Notes under the pieces: model-generated | Told to the model about the DNA's origin: nothing | Databases searched by the model: none | Seen by the model: only the letters and a program-made list of their open reading frames with translations | Part shown: positions 1 through 8,959 of the stretch, in pieces | How the letters are laid out: each line of letters starts with the position of its first letter | Numbering within the stretch: position 1 is the stretch's first letter | Program-made: the position numbers and the translations under genes | From: Flagellimonas sp. S3867 | GTDB lineage: Bacteria > Bacteroidota > Bacteroidia > Flavobacteriales > Flavobacteriaceae | DNA: 64,000 nt | Reading direction: 5' to 3' | NCBI RefSeq assembly: GCF_014698935.1 | Contig: NZ_JACVMN010000001.1 | Span: 806,001 to 870,000, forward strand

Positions 1-1
1 T

Positions 2-205
2 CCATTGCATGGGGTAAAGTTGATTGACATACTGGAGCTGCTGGTAGAACATTACGGTTGGGAAGAAATGGCACGACGAATCAATATCAATTGTTTTAAA
101 AAAGATCCTTCAATCAAGTCAAGCCTAAAGTTTTTAAGAAGAACCCAATGGGCCAGAGATAAGGTAGAAACACTCTATCTTAACTTAATGACTGGGAAAA
201 GATAA
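2..205 (+). CDS. VF530/DUF2132-family small protein, 5' truncated by window edge
   Basis: This is the C-terminal part of a small VF530-type (DUF2132) protein, a family described as a small DNA-binding-like fold of unknown role. The visible reading begins PLHGVKL and contains the family-typical stretches [27 protein letters not shown] and [10 protein letters not shown]. The frame is open to the first base of the window, and the first possible start codon (TTG at base 5) falls inside the conserved PLHG motif, so the true start lies upstream of the window. The protein is rich in charged helices and has no signal peptide. Its biological role cannot be told from this sequence. Confidence 0.85.
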   Translation, partial: PLHGVKLIDILELLVEHYGWEEMARRININCFKKDPSIKSSLKFLRRTQWARDKVETLYLNLMTGKR

Positions 206-439
206 AAATAACACTACCCAAAACACAATAAAACAAGCACTGTACACAATATTCCAATCCAAATCGCATAAATTTTACTACTTTGGGGGCTGATTAGCAG
301 TAAATTATCATATAATTACCCATTCAAAATTTTAGTGCTAAAACATCTTCCCCCGGCACATCAACTTTCGAATTGGATAGCTCTACCAACTATTCGCTAA
401 TCAAAATTGTAAAGAAGACAACCTTTTAACTAGAACATT
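206..439. other. Intergenic region, no gene seen
   Basis: This AT-rich stretch separates the VF530-like gene from the TPR gene. I found no convincing reading frame, RNA gene or strong hairpin. It probably carries the promoter for the TPR/SCO pair, but I could not identify a clear TTG plus TAnnTTTG combination. Confidence 0.4.
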
Positions 440-2167
440 ATGAAAACTAAACTAAGTCTGGCAATAGTAGTGCTAGGCGTATTAACAGCAGTTCACTTTT
501 TGACCAAAACCAACTCAGGAACTTCACAAAATTATCAGAAAGCATCATTTAGCTTTATCAAATGTACACCTACCACCTATTTACTCGAAGTAGTTGACTC
601 CACACAGCAAATTGCACCCCTTTTTGAAAACTTGGGAGATTTGACCTACACGATAACTACAAACAATGAAAGAGCGCAAACATTTTTTAATCAAGGTTTG
701 CGGCTCACATATGCCTTTAATCATGCTGAAGCCCATAGATCATTTATGGAAGCCTCGCGTTTAGACCCCACTTCGGCAATGACATTTTGGGGTCAGGCTT
801 ATGCCTTGGGTCCTAATATCAATGATCCATTACCTCCAGAGGAACGAAAAATAAAAACAAACGAAGCCCTGGCAAAGGCAATAAGTCTTTCTTCCAGTGC
901 AACTCCAAAGGAAAAAGCCTTGATCAATGCGTTGAAAGCAAGATATAGTGAAGATCTATCCAAAGATGTTGCGGAACTCAATATGGCCTACATGAATGCA
1001 ATGGCCAAAGTATTGCAACAATATCCAAATGATGCAGATATACAGGTGTTGTACGCGGCGTCGGTTATGAATACCGTGCCGTGGAATTATTGGGATGAAA
1101 ATGGAGACCCCTCCCCTAACATTCCTCAGGCCAAAGCCGCACTTGAAAAAGCAATGGCTCTTAATCCGAACAATCCAGGAGCCCATCACTATTATATCCA
1201 TATGGTGGAACTTCCAAAACCGGATTTGGGAGTGGCCAGTGCTGATAAATTGGGTGAGCTGATGCCCGCCGCGGGACATTTAGTTCATATGCCTTCCCAT
1301 ATTTATATTCGTGTAGGGCGTTATTTGGATGCGGTAGAGGCCAATCAAAGTGCAATTTTAGCGGATGAAGATTATATTTCCCAATGCTATTCGCAAGGAT
1401 TGTATCCTTTAGGATACTATCCTCATAACATTCATTTTTTATGGTCCGCGGCCAGTTTGCTGGGCAATAGTGATATAGCCATTGATGCGGCTAAGAAAAC
1501 TGCAGAAAAAGTGCCTGTCGGCGAATTTATAACCATGCCATTTTTGCAAGATTTTGCGTCCACACCTATGTTAGCTTACACCAGATTCGGAAAATGGAAC
1601 GAAATTCTGACCATACCTGCACCCAATAAAGACATTAAGCATCTTAATCTAATACGACATTATGCCAGAGGAATGGCCTTTATCAGAAAAGGAAATGCCA
1701 AAGAAGCCAAAGAAGAACTGGACGCTATTGAAGCCTTGAAAAGTGACCCTGAGATGGAAAATTTAGTGGCCACCGCGCAAAATCCTTCGATAAATTCGGC
1801 CAATATTGCCTATGAAGTTATTGCTGGAGAATTGGCAGCCTTGAATGGCGATTCTGCCAAAGCCATTGAACATCTTAACAATGCTGTGGCATTTGAAGAT
1901 GGGCTCACGTATACAGAACCCGCAGCATGGCATATTCCAACAAGACAAAATTTAGGTGCCATTTTAATGGACGCTAAGAAATATGAGGATGCAGAAAAAG
2001 TATATCGGGCTGATTTAAAGGTATTGCGACAAAACGGATGGTCATTAATGGGATTGCACAATAGTTTGAAAGCCCAAGGTAAAATGGATGAAGCCCAAAT
2101 CGTAAAAGAAGAATTTGACAAAGCCTGGCAGCATTCCGACTTGACAATTACAACTTCCGTATTGTAA
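440..2167 (+). CDS. Exported TPR (tetratricopeptide repeat) protein
   Basis: This 575-residue protein starts with a hydrophobic N-terminal segment (residues about 5-22), so it is probably anchored in or exported across the inner membrane. From about residue 75 it has helical tetratricopeptide repeats, including FFNQGLRLTYAFNHAEA and HRSFMEASRLDPTSAMTFWG, a pattern typical of a large bacterial TPR family. Two further TPR blocks lie around 225-300 and 455-560. TPRs mediate protein contacts, and no catalytic motif was seen. The SCO-like gene follows after one base, so the two are surely co-transcribed. A role in metal or redox protein assembly is an inference from that neighbour only. Confidence 0.85.
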   Translation: MKTKLSLAIVVLGVLTAVHFLTKTNSGTSQNYQKASFSFIKCTPTTYLLEVVDSTQQIAPLFENLGDLTYTITTNNERAQTFFNQGLRLTYAFNHAEAHRSFMEASRLDPTSAMTFWGQAYALGPNINDPLPPEERKIKTNEALAKAISLSSSATPKEKALINALKARYSEDLSKDVAELNMAYMNAMAKVLQQYPNDADIQVLYAASVMNTVPWNYWDENGDPSPNIPQAKAALEKAMALNPNNPGAHHYYIHMVELPKPDLGVASADKLGELMPAAGHLVHMPSHIYIRVGRYLDAVEANQSAILADEDYISQCYSQGLYPLGYYPHNIHFLWSAASLLGNSDIAIDAAKKTAEKVPVGEFITMPFLQDFASTPMLAYTRFGKWNEILTIPAPNKDIKHLNLIRHYARGMAFIRKGNAKEAKEELDAIEALKSDPEMENLVATAQNPSINSANIAYEVIAGELAALNGDSAKAIEHLNNAVAFEDGLTYTEPAAWHIPTRQNLGAILMDAKKYEDAEKVYRADLKVLRQNGWSLMGLHNSLKAQGKMDEAQIVKEEFDKAWQHSDLTITTSVL

Positions 2168-2168
2168 A

Positions 2169-2840
2169 ATGGCCAAAACGTCGTCTAATACATACAAGCA
2201 AACCAAAAGGCTAATGGTTTTTTTGACCATTGGTGTTTTGGTTGCTTTTTATTTGGTTTTTCAAAGTGGTTCAGAATTACCTGTTTTGGGTCCAAAAGAT
2301 TTCAATCCAGAGCTAGTGGATATTAGTTTACAGGGTACGGAAACGCCCCATTTAGTGTCCGATTTTGAATTGATCAACCAAAATGGAGAAATTATTACCC
2401 AATCGGATTATGAGAATAAAATTTATGTTACCGACTTCTTTTTCACCCGTTGCCCAAGTATATGCCCCATAATGTCAAACAACATGGAAAAATTGCAAGA
2501 GGTTTTCTTAAATAATGAAGACGTTATGTTCTTATCCATGTCCGTCACACCAGAAATGGACAATGTTCCCATTTTAAAGAAATATGCCGAACGACATGGT
2601 GCTATCGACTCCAAATGGAACATTACCACAGGTGACAAAAAACACATATATAATTTAGCGCGCAAAAGCTACTTTGCAGCTGTTGATCAAGGTGATGGGG
2701 GATTGCAAGATTTTATTCATACCCCAAATTTTGTGTTGGTCGATGAAAAAAAACGAATACGTGGGGTCTACAACGGAACAGCCGATGAAGACATGCTTCG
2801 TTTAACCAATGATATCAAAATCTTGACCAACAAACCCTGA
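2169..2840 (+). CDS. SCO1/SenC family protein, membrane-anchored
   Basis: This 223-residue protein belongs to the SCO1/SenC/PrrC family, thioredoxin-fold proteins that bind copper or act as thiol oxidoreductases, usually in cytochrome c oxidase CuA assembly. One membrane segment lies at about residues 14-32. The copper/thiol motif CPSIC is present (C95 and C99), and the conserved distal histidine is H184 in FIHTPNF, so all three metal ligands are kept. Length is normal for the family. It begins one base after the TPR gene stop and ends one base before the convergent NTF2-like gene. No cytochrome oxidase genes are in the window, so the client is unknown. Confidence 0.93.
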   Translation: MAKTSSNTYKQTKRLMVFLTIGVLVAFYLVFQSGSELPVLGPKDFNPELVDISLQGTETPHLVSDFELINQNGEIITQSDYENKIYVTDFFFTRCPSICPIMSNNMEKLQEVFLNNEDVMFLSMSVTPEMDNVPILKKYAERHGAIDSKWNITTGDKKHIYNLARKSYFAAVDQGDGGLQDFIHTPNFVLVDEKKRIRGVYNGTADEDMLRLTNDIKILTNKP

Positions 2841-2841
2841 A

Positions 2842-3324
2842 TTATTCTTCGAGGCAACCTGCCCTGCCTCTAGTATCAATTAGATAAATTATTTTCCATT
2901 CCCCATCAAAATTTATGAGTTGGAAAGAATTGATTCCGCAATGGCTAAAACTATCGTTGAACCAAAATTCATATCCCACCCAGGCATTTGCCATAGTCCG
3001 GTCTACTTGAATCGAAAATGAGGTCAATTTTTCCTGAAAACTTACGCTATCGGGTATGCTGGTAATTGAGCTGATCAGTTTTGAAACTTCCTCGGTCCTG
3101 AACATGGTTTTACCTTCCCTATTTCTCCCAGTGGTTTGAAGTACCACTTTATCCGCAAGCGTACTTTTCATAATCATGGAATCCTGTTTATGGAAACCGT
3201 CAAAAAAAGTTTCTATGACTTGTTTTACTTCTTGTTTTTCGTTTATCTCTGGAGGATTTGGCCCTTGTGCATTAAGAACGGTCAATGAGAATAGCATCAT
3301 GACACCAATGACTGGAGTTTTCAT
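2842..3324 (-). CDS. Secreted NTF2-like (SnoaL-type) protein
   Basis: This 160-residue protein has an N-terminal signal peptide (hydrophobic core about residues 5-18, likely cleavage after NAQ). The mature part starts with a helix (EVKQVIETFFDGFHKQD) and ends in beta strands containing FDGEWKIIYLIDTR, the usual layout of the NTF2-like cone fold. Members of this fold range from enzymes to carrier domains, and I see no decisive catalytic residues. The stop codon is one base from that of the convergent SCO gene. The gene is monocistronic and divergent from panB. Confidence 0.8.
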   Translation of the reverse strand: MKTPVIGVMMLFSLTVLNAQGPNPPEINEKQEVKQVIETFFDGFHKQDSMIMKSTLADKVVLQTTGRNREGKTMFRTEEVSKLISSITSIPDSVSFQEKLTSFSIQVDRTMANAWVGYEFWFNDSFSHCGINSFQLINFDGEWKIIYLIDTRGRAGCLEE

Positions 3325-3395
3325 TTTTTGAAGTTTTTCGATTGCAGTTCAATTTAAACAAATCTGCTTACATTTAGCAGGTAAAAACGAACAGA

Positions 3396-4214
3396 ATGTC
3401 AGTTGCAAAAAAAGAATATAAAAGGGTTACGGTAAAATCATTGATAGAGATGAAGCAAAATGGAGAAAAAATCTCCATGCTAACAGCTTATGATTATTCC
3501 ATGGCCAAAATTGTCGATGCAGCCCAGGTAGATGTTATCTTGGTTGGTGATTCGGCCAGCAATGTGATTGCAGGTCATGAAACTACTCTACCGATCACCT
3601 TGGACCAAATGATATACCACGCCAGTTCCGTTGTCCGGGCGGCTAAAAGAGCGTTGGTGTTGGTTGATATTCCCTTTGGGAGTTATCAAAGTGATTCCAA
3701 AGAAGCCTTACGCTCCGCAATCCGTATTATGAAGGAAAGCGGTGGCCATGCCGTAAAGGTTGAAGGTGGGGAGGAAATCAAAGAATCTGTAAGTCGTATT
3801 CTTCAAGCTGGTATTCCGGTAATGGGACATTTAGGGTTAACACCACAATCCATCTACAAGTTTGGCACCTATACGGTTAGGGCCAAGGAAGAAGAAGAAG
3901 CCCAAAAATTGAAAGAGGATGCCAAAATGCTGGAAGAACTAGGTTGTTTTGGTATTGTTTTGGAGAAAATACCTGCAAAATTGGCCAAAGAAGTGGCCGA
4001 AAGTGTTTCGATCCCAATAATTGGAATTGGTGCCGGGAACGGAGTTGACGGTCAAGTGCTGGTGGTTCACGATCTTTTAGGTATGACCCATGAGTTTAAT
4101 CCACGTTTCCTTAGAAGATATATGAACTTGTACGAAGATATGGGCAGTGCCATTTCACAATATGTAGATGACGTTAAGAGCAAGGATTTCCCCAATGAAA
4201 ACGAACAATATTAA
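3396..4214 (+). CDS. panB: 3-methyl-2-oxobutanoate hydroxymethyltransferase (PanB)
   Basis: PanB transfers a one-carbon unit from methylene-tetrahydrofolate to alpha-ketoisovalerate, giving ketopantoate, the first committed step of pantothenate and so CoA synthesis. The 272-residue length is normal. The metal-binding residues are visible as D52 (VGDS), D91 (VDIPFGSYQ) and E123 (KVEGG), and the C-terminal catalytic glutamate region [18 protein letters not shown] is intact. The start ATG follows an A-rich stretch, as is usual in this phylum. The next gene is read in the same frame just after this stop codon. The later CoA genes coaBC and coaE are elsewhere in the window. Confidence 0.97.
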   Translation: MSVAKKEYKRVTVKSLIEMKQNGEKISMLTAYDYSMAKIVDAAQVDVILVGDSASNVIAGHETTLPITLDQMIYHASSVVRAAKRALVLVDIPFGSYQSDSKEALRSAIRIMKESGGHAVKVEGGEEIKESVSRILQAGIPVMGHLGLTPQSIYKFGTYTVRAKEEEEAQKLKEDAKMLEELGCFGIVLEKIPAKLAKEVAESVSIPIIGIGAGNGVDGQVLVVHDLLGMTHEFNPRFLRRYMNLYEDMGSAISQYVDDVKSKDFPNENEQY

Positions 4215-4286
4215 CTGACAATTTTTCAATTTACAATTATCAATTTTCCAATTTCAGACAAATCCAATCACTCCGATTCTTCCAAT
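4215..4286. other. AT-rich spacer between panB and the pseudouridine synthase gene
   Basis: This 72-base spacer consists largely of variants of CAATTT and contains no stop codon in the panB/synthase frame. It also contains no in-frame ATG or GTG. The only recognised start in this frame before the conserved N-terminus of the synthase is the TTG at 4287. Confidence 0.5.
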
Positions 4287-4949
4287 TTGGAAGTAATTTA
4301 CGAGGATAATCACCTCATTGTTGTGAACAAGCGCTCTGGGGATATTGTTCAAGGCGATAAAACAGGAGATTCCCCATTAAGCGAGGTTGTAAAACAATAC
4401 TTAAAACAGAAATACAACAAGCCAGGCAATGTTTATTTGGGGGTTGTCCATCGACTTGACAGACCCACTTCAGGAATCGTATTATTTGCAAAAACATCCA
4501 AAGCCCTTCCCAGATTGAACAAACTTTTTTCCGAAGGAAAAGCAAAAAAAATCTATTGGGCAGTGGTTAAAACTGCACCCGAAAAAGAAAGTGGAACTCT
4601 TGAACATTGGTTGGTTCGGAATCCCAAACAAAATAAATCCTACGCCCATACCAAACAAGTGCCCGATAGCAAGAAAGCCATTTTGAGTTATTCCATTCGC
4701 AAAAAACTGGATTCTTATTTGCTCTTGGAAATAAACCTAAAAACTGGACGACATCACCAAATAAGGGCCCAGTTGGCGGCTATTGGATGTTACATAAAAG
4801 GAGATTTAAAATATGGGGCTCAAAGAAGCAATAAAAATGGCGGAATCCATTTGCACGCACGAAGTTTGGAGTTGGAACATCCAGTAAAAAAGGAGATAAT
4901 GACGTTTACCGCCCAACCTCCTAAAGACCCAGTATGGGATGCTTGTTAG
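4287..4949 (+). CDS. RluA-family 23S/tRNA pseudouridine synthase
   Basis: This 220-residue protein is a compact RluA-family pseudouridine synthase without an S4 domain. The catalytic motif VHRLDRPTSGIVLFAK (about residues 55-70) holds the catalytic aspartate, and GRHHQIRAQLAAIG (about 153-166) is the second family motif. It isomerises specific uridines in rRNA or tRNA, but the exact site cannot be read from sequence. The start is TTG, because no ATG or GTG occurs in frame between the panB stop and the conserved EVIYEDNHLIVV start. The 3' end overlaps the convergent helical-protein gene by four bases, sharing stop-codon bases. Confidence 0.92.
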   Translation: MEVIYEDNHLIVVNKRSGDIVQGDKTGDSPLSEVVKQYLKQKYNKPGNVYLGVVHRLDRPTSGIVLFAKTSKALPRLNKLFSEGKAKKIYWAVVKTAPEKESGTLEHWLVRNPKQNKSYAHTKQVPDSKKAILSYSIRKKLDSYLLLEINLKTGRHHQIRAQLAAIGCYIKGDLKYGAQRSNKNGGIHLHARSLELEHPVKKEIMTFTAQPPKDPVWDAC

Positions 4950-6490
4950 CGAGTTACCGCCAATGCCTTTTCCCTAATAATTTGGGCAACTGGTTTGTTG
5001 TGCAAATGGCTCTCTAACCACGAAAGGACATCAAGATAAAGGAAGGCCCTTTTTTCATACGGATGATGCTCATATTTTTTCAGTTCACTGTATAACTTTT
5101 GAAACTCGTTCTTCAGTTCGCTTGGGTAAATATCCCCCAAACTTCTCAAAAACTTGATCATCTCTTTTTGAACGGCATGCAGGTCGTTCATTTTCAACAA
5201 AAATTTATAGGTGCTCTTCAACTGAACTTCTAAATGGTAGTCCATACCAGCCTCATAATGGGCGACAAGGCTCAACACCCTGGCAAAACACATTAAATCC
5301 TCACGCATTTTCAAGTTCTTATTGGAAATAATTCTTTTTAGATAAACAATACAGTTTTTATGGTCACTATTACCAAAATAAAGACATGCTATTTTGTAGT
5401 ACAGCAGCATAATATGGTGTTCATCAATCCTATCCCTGTGCTTTTTAATACCATACTCGATTATGTTCACTAGATATAGTCCCCTATCAAAGGTCCCCTC
5501 CAAAAAATGAAGGTTAAGTTTATTGGAGTTGATGTATAAAAAAGCCAAAGAAGCAATATTGTCGTTTTGCGGGAAATTTGAGCTGTTTACCTGAGCCTCT
5601 AATTTTTCAAGTGTTTGTTTAAACTGAGAGCTATATTTTACAAAAAACAACGACTCTAGCAGGTAATGATTTCCTTTGAGAAAAAATACAGGATTCAAGC
5701 TGATCATCTCCTCATTGTCGTAGAAAAGGTCCACCCATTTACTGGCATATTTATAGGATGAGAGAAAATCCTGTATCAACAAACTGTACCATAAATGTGC
5801 CTTATACAGCCATAGTTTCTCCCTAAAACCTAAGTCCTCAAGTTTGTAATCAGGTAAATGTGTTTCAAAATAGTTTTTTACTTCCTGTAAATCCTCATCG
5901 CTACGCACATATCCCACTTTTAGCATCATCCCATACAATTGTAATGACAAATTGGAAAGTTTACTGGTCATTACGTTGTGCTCAGACAGCTCCTTTGCCT
6001 GTATGGTCAGCTCCTCGGCTCTATCGGGAATGCTCCGTGTAATATATTGGGTCTCGATAATTTTTTCCAACTCAACAATTTCATAGGCCACGTTCTTTTC
6101 CTCATTCTCAATTGCAAAATTCTTGGCTTTGTCCAAAATTTTCAAGCTCTGCTTGTACAATCCCTTTTGATAGAGAATGGTCGCAAAGTCAAGCTGCTCT
6201 CGAATTTGGACCCTAATGTTTTGATTGACCGGATTGAGTCTTAAACTGACCAAGATTTGTTTGTATAGATGTGCTTTTAGGTTGGATAGCTGTGCTTTTT
6301 TAACAATGCCACTCTCTAAAATCTGTCGTTCATCATATTTTTTCATCTTATCCAGCAAGTTGAAGAGGGCCAGAAACTTGGCATCAGTATTTACCCCAAG
6401 TCGTCCCACATAGAGCTTAAACTGACGTTTTTCTGATTTGGAAAGTGATTTAATCAACACAAACAAAGTATCCTTGTGGGCATTTGTCAT
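4946..6490 (-). CDS. Conserved helical repeat protein of unknown function
   Basis: This 514-residue protein is almost entirely alpha-helical, with TPR-like spacing of aromatic and small residues, for example ILYQKGLYKQSLKILDKAKN at about residues 109-128. It has no signal peptide or membrane segment and is probably cytosolic. I recognise the overall type (LIKSLSKSEKRQFKLYVGR at the N-terminus) as a conserved uncharacterised protein of Flavobacteria, but no function is known to me. It is divergent from leuA, with 146 bases between them that hold a 10-base inverted repeat, and convergent with the pseudouridine synthase. Confidence 0.8.
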   Translation of the reverse strand: MTNAHKDTLFVLIKSLSKSEKRQFKLYVGRLGVNTDAKFLALFNLLDKMKKYDERQILESGIVKKAQLSNLKAHLYKQILVSLRLNPVNQNIRVQIREQLDFATILYQKGLYKQSLKILDKAKNFAIENEEKNVAYEIVELEKIIETQYITRSIPDRAEELTIQAKELSEHNVMTSKLSNLSLQLYGMMLKVGYVRSDEDLQEVKNYFETHLPDYKLEDLGFREKLWLYKAHLWYSLLIQDFLSSYKYASKWVDLFYDNEEMISLNPVFFLKGNHYLLESLFFVKYSSQFKQTLEKLEAQVNSSNFPQNDNIASLAFLYINSNKLNLHFLEGTFDRGLYLVNIIEYGIKKHRDRIDEHHIMLLYYKIACLYFGNSDHKNCIVYLKRIISNKNLKMREDLMCFARVLSLVAHYEAGMDYHLEVQLKSTYKFLLKMNDLHAVQKEMIKFLRSLGDIYPSELKNEFQKLYSELKKYEHHPYEKRAFLYLDVLSWLESHLHNKPVAQIIREKALAVTR

Positions 6491-6513
6491 CGTAAAAAAT
6501 ATAATTTAACTAT

Positions 6514-6548
6514 TTGTATTTCAACAATTTAGTCTTCATGAAATACAA
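6514..6548. repeat. 10-bp inverted repeat in the leuA divergent promoter region
   Basis: TTGTATTTCA at 6514-6523 is repeated as TGAAATACAA at 6539-6548, with 15 bases between the arms. It lies between the helical-protein gene start (6490) and the leuA start (6637). It could be an operator for either gene or a leader hairpin; the weak AT stem makes an operator more likely. A seven-codon frame, ATG at 6538 to TAA at 6561, lies across the right arm and has two leucine codons, too few to claim attenuation. Confidence 0.4.
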
Positions 6549-6636
6549 TTTAACGTTGTAATGGATATAGGGGCCATCCGGTTCGTGCAAACTCCTACTC
6601 TATCTTCGTATTGTTTAGACAAAACAGACTAAAATA

Positions 6637-7809
6637 ATGGCTAAAGATAAGGTACAAATTTTTGACACAACACTAAGGGACGGAGAGCAAGTTCCGGGAT
6701 GCAAATTGGACACCGAGCAAAAATTGATTATTGCTGAACGTTTGGATGAACTTGGCGTTGATATCATTGAAGCTGGTTTTCCGATTTCCAGCCCAGGAGA
6801 TTTTAAGTCTGTACAAGAGATTGCCAAATTGGTAAAGAACGCAACAGTCTGTGGACTTACCAGGGCAGTTAAAAAAGATATTGAAGTAGCCGCAGACGCT
6901 ATTAAAATAGCTAAAAGACCACGTATTCATACCGGTATTGGCACTTCAGATTCCCATATCAAGCACAAATTCAATTCGACTCGGGAGAAAATTATTGAAA
7001 GAGCTGTTGAAGCTGTAGCCTATGCCAAAACATTTGTTGAGGATGTGGAATTTTATGCGGAAGATGCGGGCCGAACGGATAATGATTATTTAGCACAAGT
7101 TTGCGAAGCTGTAATAAAGGCGGGGGCGACCGTTCTGAATATTCCTGATACAACCGGATATTGTTTACCCGAGGAATATGGCGCTAAAATGAAATACCTG
7201 AAAGAAAATGTTACCGGTATTGATAGGGCAATCCTATCCTGCCATTGTCATAACGACCTTGGATTGGCGACCGCTAACTCCATTTCCGGGGTAGTAAATG
7301 GAGCACGACAAATTGAATGTACCATAAACGGAATTGGTGAGCGTGCCGGAAACACTTCTTTGGAAGAAGTAGTGATGATCATGAGACAGCACCCTTACTT
7401 GAATCTCGATACTGGAATCAATAGCAAATTGCTTTATGATACCAGCCAAATGGTTTCTCAAAAAATGGGGATGCCAGTGCAACCCAATAAGGCCATTGTC
7501 GGATCAAACGCCTTTGCGCACAGTTCTGGCATTCACCAAGATGGCGTTATCAAACAACGAGAGACGTATGAAATCATGGACCCAACAGATGTGGGAGTCA
7601 ATGAATCTTCCATCGTATTGACGGCCAGAAGTGGACGCGCTGCTTTGGCATATAGAGCTAAAAATGTAGGGTATGAACTGACCAAAATACAATTGGATGT
7701 GGTTTACCAGAATTTCCTGAGATATGCAGATCGCAAAAAGGAAATCATGGATAACGATATCCATGAAATTATTGAGACCAGTGATATTTCTATCCAAAGT
7801 TTGGCATAA
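6637..7809 (+). CDS. leuA: 2-isopropylmalate synthase, short form (LeuA)
   Basis: LeuA condenses acetyl-CoA with 2-ketoisovalerate to 2-isopropylmalate, the first step of leucine synthesis. The HMGL-like TIM barrel is complete: [13 protein letters not shown] at the N-terminus includes metal ligand D15, and the HxH ligands are H203 and H205 in [10 protein letters not shown]. The protein has 390 residues against over 500 for the classic enzyme, so it lacks most or all of the C-terminal allosteric domain, although a helical linker extension follows the barrel. leuB follows after 31 bases. Related homocitrate or citramalate synthases look similar, but the leuB neighbour favours LeuA. Confidence 0.93.
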   Translation: MAKDKVQIFDTTLRDGEQVPGCKLDTEQKLIIAERLDELGVDIIEAGFPISSPGDFKSVQEIAKLVKNATVCGLTRAVKKDIEVAADAIKIAKRPRIHTGIGTSDSHIKHKFNSTREKIIERAVEAVAYAKTFVEDVEFYAEDAGRTDNDYLAQVCEAVIKAGATVLNIPDTTGYCLPEEYGAKMKYLKENVTGIDRAILSCHCHNDLGLATANSISGVVNGARQIECTINGIGERAGNTSLEEVVMIMRQHPYLNLDTGINSKLLYDTSQMVSQKMGMPVQPNKAIVGSNAFAHSSGIHQDGVIKQRETYEIMDPTDVGVNESSIVLTARSGRAALAYRAKNVGYELTKIQLDVVYQNFLRYADRKKEIMDNDIHEIIETSDISIQSLA

Positions 7810-7840
7810 TCAAAGGACTGAAACATCAAAGGATCTATAG

Positions 7841-8959
7841 ATGAATCTTAATATAGCTTTACTGCCAGGAGATGGTGTAGGACCAGAGGTTTTAACGCAG
7901 GCAGTTAAGTGTCTGGAAGCCGTAGAAGAAACCTTCAACCATAATTTTAGCTACAAAGAAGCCCTGGTCGGGGCTATTGCAATAGACAGAAAAGGAGACC
8001 CTCTTCCACCAAATACTTTAGCACTTTGCAAAGAAGCCGATGCGGTACTTTTTGGTGCCATAGGAGATCCAAAATATGACAACAACCCCGATGCCGAAGT
8101 AAGACCAGAGCAAGGATTGCTCAAGCTTAGAAAAGAACTTGGGCTGTACACCAACATTAGACCTGTTAAGGTTTTTCCATCATTGATCAAAAATTCTCCT
8201 TTAAAGGAAGAAATAATCTCGGGTACGGATTTCACCATTTATCGTGAATTAACTGGTGGGATTTATTTTGGAAAAAAGCACTTGAATGAAGAAGGGACTG
8301 TGGCATCTGACCTCTGCGAATATTCCGAGAAAGAGATTTCGCGAATTGCACATTTGGCATTTAAAGCAGCCAAAAATCGTAGTAAAAAATTGACTTTGGT
8401 GGATAAGGCCAATGTTTTGGAATCTTCAAGGTTATGGCGCAAAGTCGTGACCCGGATTGGGGAAAGCTACCCCGATGTTACCTTGGAATACCTATTTGTG
8501 GACAATGTTGCCATGCAGATTATCTTAAATCCAAGTCAGTTTGATGTTATTCTAACGGAAAACATGTTTGGTGACATCATTTCCGATGAAGGAAGCGTTA
8601 TAGGGGGATCTATTGGTCTTTTGGCTTCGGCTTCCGTTGGTGATGAAAATGCAATGTTTGAACCCATACATGGTTCCTATCCGCAGGCAAAGGGAAAAGA
8701 TATTGCCAATCCCATTGCTTCGATTCTATCAGCTGCCATGTTGTTGGAGCATTTCGGTCTTTTTGAAGAAGCGATGGCTGTTCGTGAAGCTGTAGACAAG
8801 TCTTTGAAAAAAGGAATTGTCACCCAAGACTTGGATGTCAACAGTCAATATGGGACAAATCAAGTTGGTGACTTTATCGCAGAGAACATTGTGGACAGTG
8901 ATGATGACATCAACATGAACGATGAGAACATTGATCTAGGAAAGTCCACCATTATTTAG
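7841..8959 (+). CDS. leuB: 3-isopropylmalate dehydrogenase (LeuB)
   Basis: LeuB oxidatively decarboxylates 3-isopropylmalate with NAD+ in leucine synthesis. The 372-residue protein has the family start LLPGDGVGPEV, the substrate-binding motif LRKELGLYTNIRPVK, the TGGIYFG loop and the metal and NAD regions NMFGDIISDEGSVIGGSIGLLASAS (about residues 243-267) and EPIHGSYP. The C-terminus has an acidic tail after about residue 350 (SDDDINMNDENID) beyond the conserved core. It forms an operon with leuA; leuC and leuD are not in this window. The last eight bases overlap the convergent TlpA-like gene. Confidence 0.96.
   Translation: MNLNIALLPGDGVGPEVLTQAVKCLEAVEETFNHNFSYKEALVGAIAIDRKGDPLPPNTLALCKEADAVLFGAIGDPKYDNNPDAEVRPEQGLLKLRKELGLYTNIRPVKVFPSLIKNSPLKEEIISGTDFTIYRELTGGIYFGKKHLNEEGTVASDLCEYSEKEISRIAHLAFKAAKNRSKKLTLVDKANVLESSRLWRKVVTRIGESYPDVTLEYLFVDNVAMQIILNPSQFDVILTENMFGDIISDEGSVIGGSIGLLASASVGDENAMFEPIHGSYPQAKGKDIANPIASILSAAMLLEHFGLFEEAMAVREAVDKSLKKGIVTQDLDVNSQYGTNQVGDFIAENIVDSDDDINMNDENIDLGKSTII

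Noticed and set aside
6538..6561. Seven-codon frame with two leucine codons as a leuA leader peptide
   Set aside because: Two leucine codons and no terminator/antiterminator pair were seen, and transcription attenuation is not established for this phylum, so it is only mentioned under the inverted repeat.
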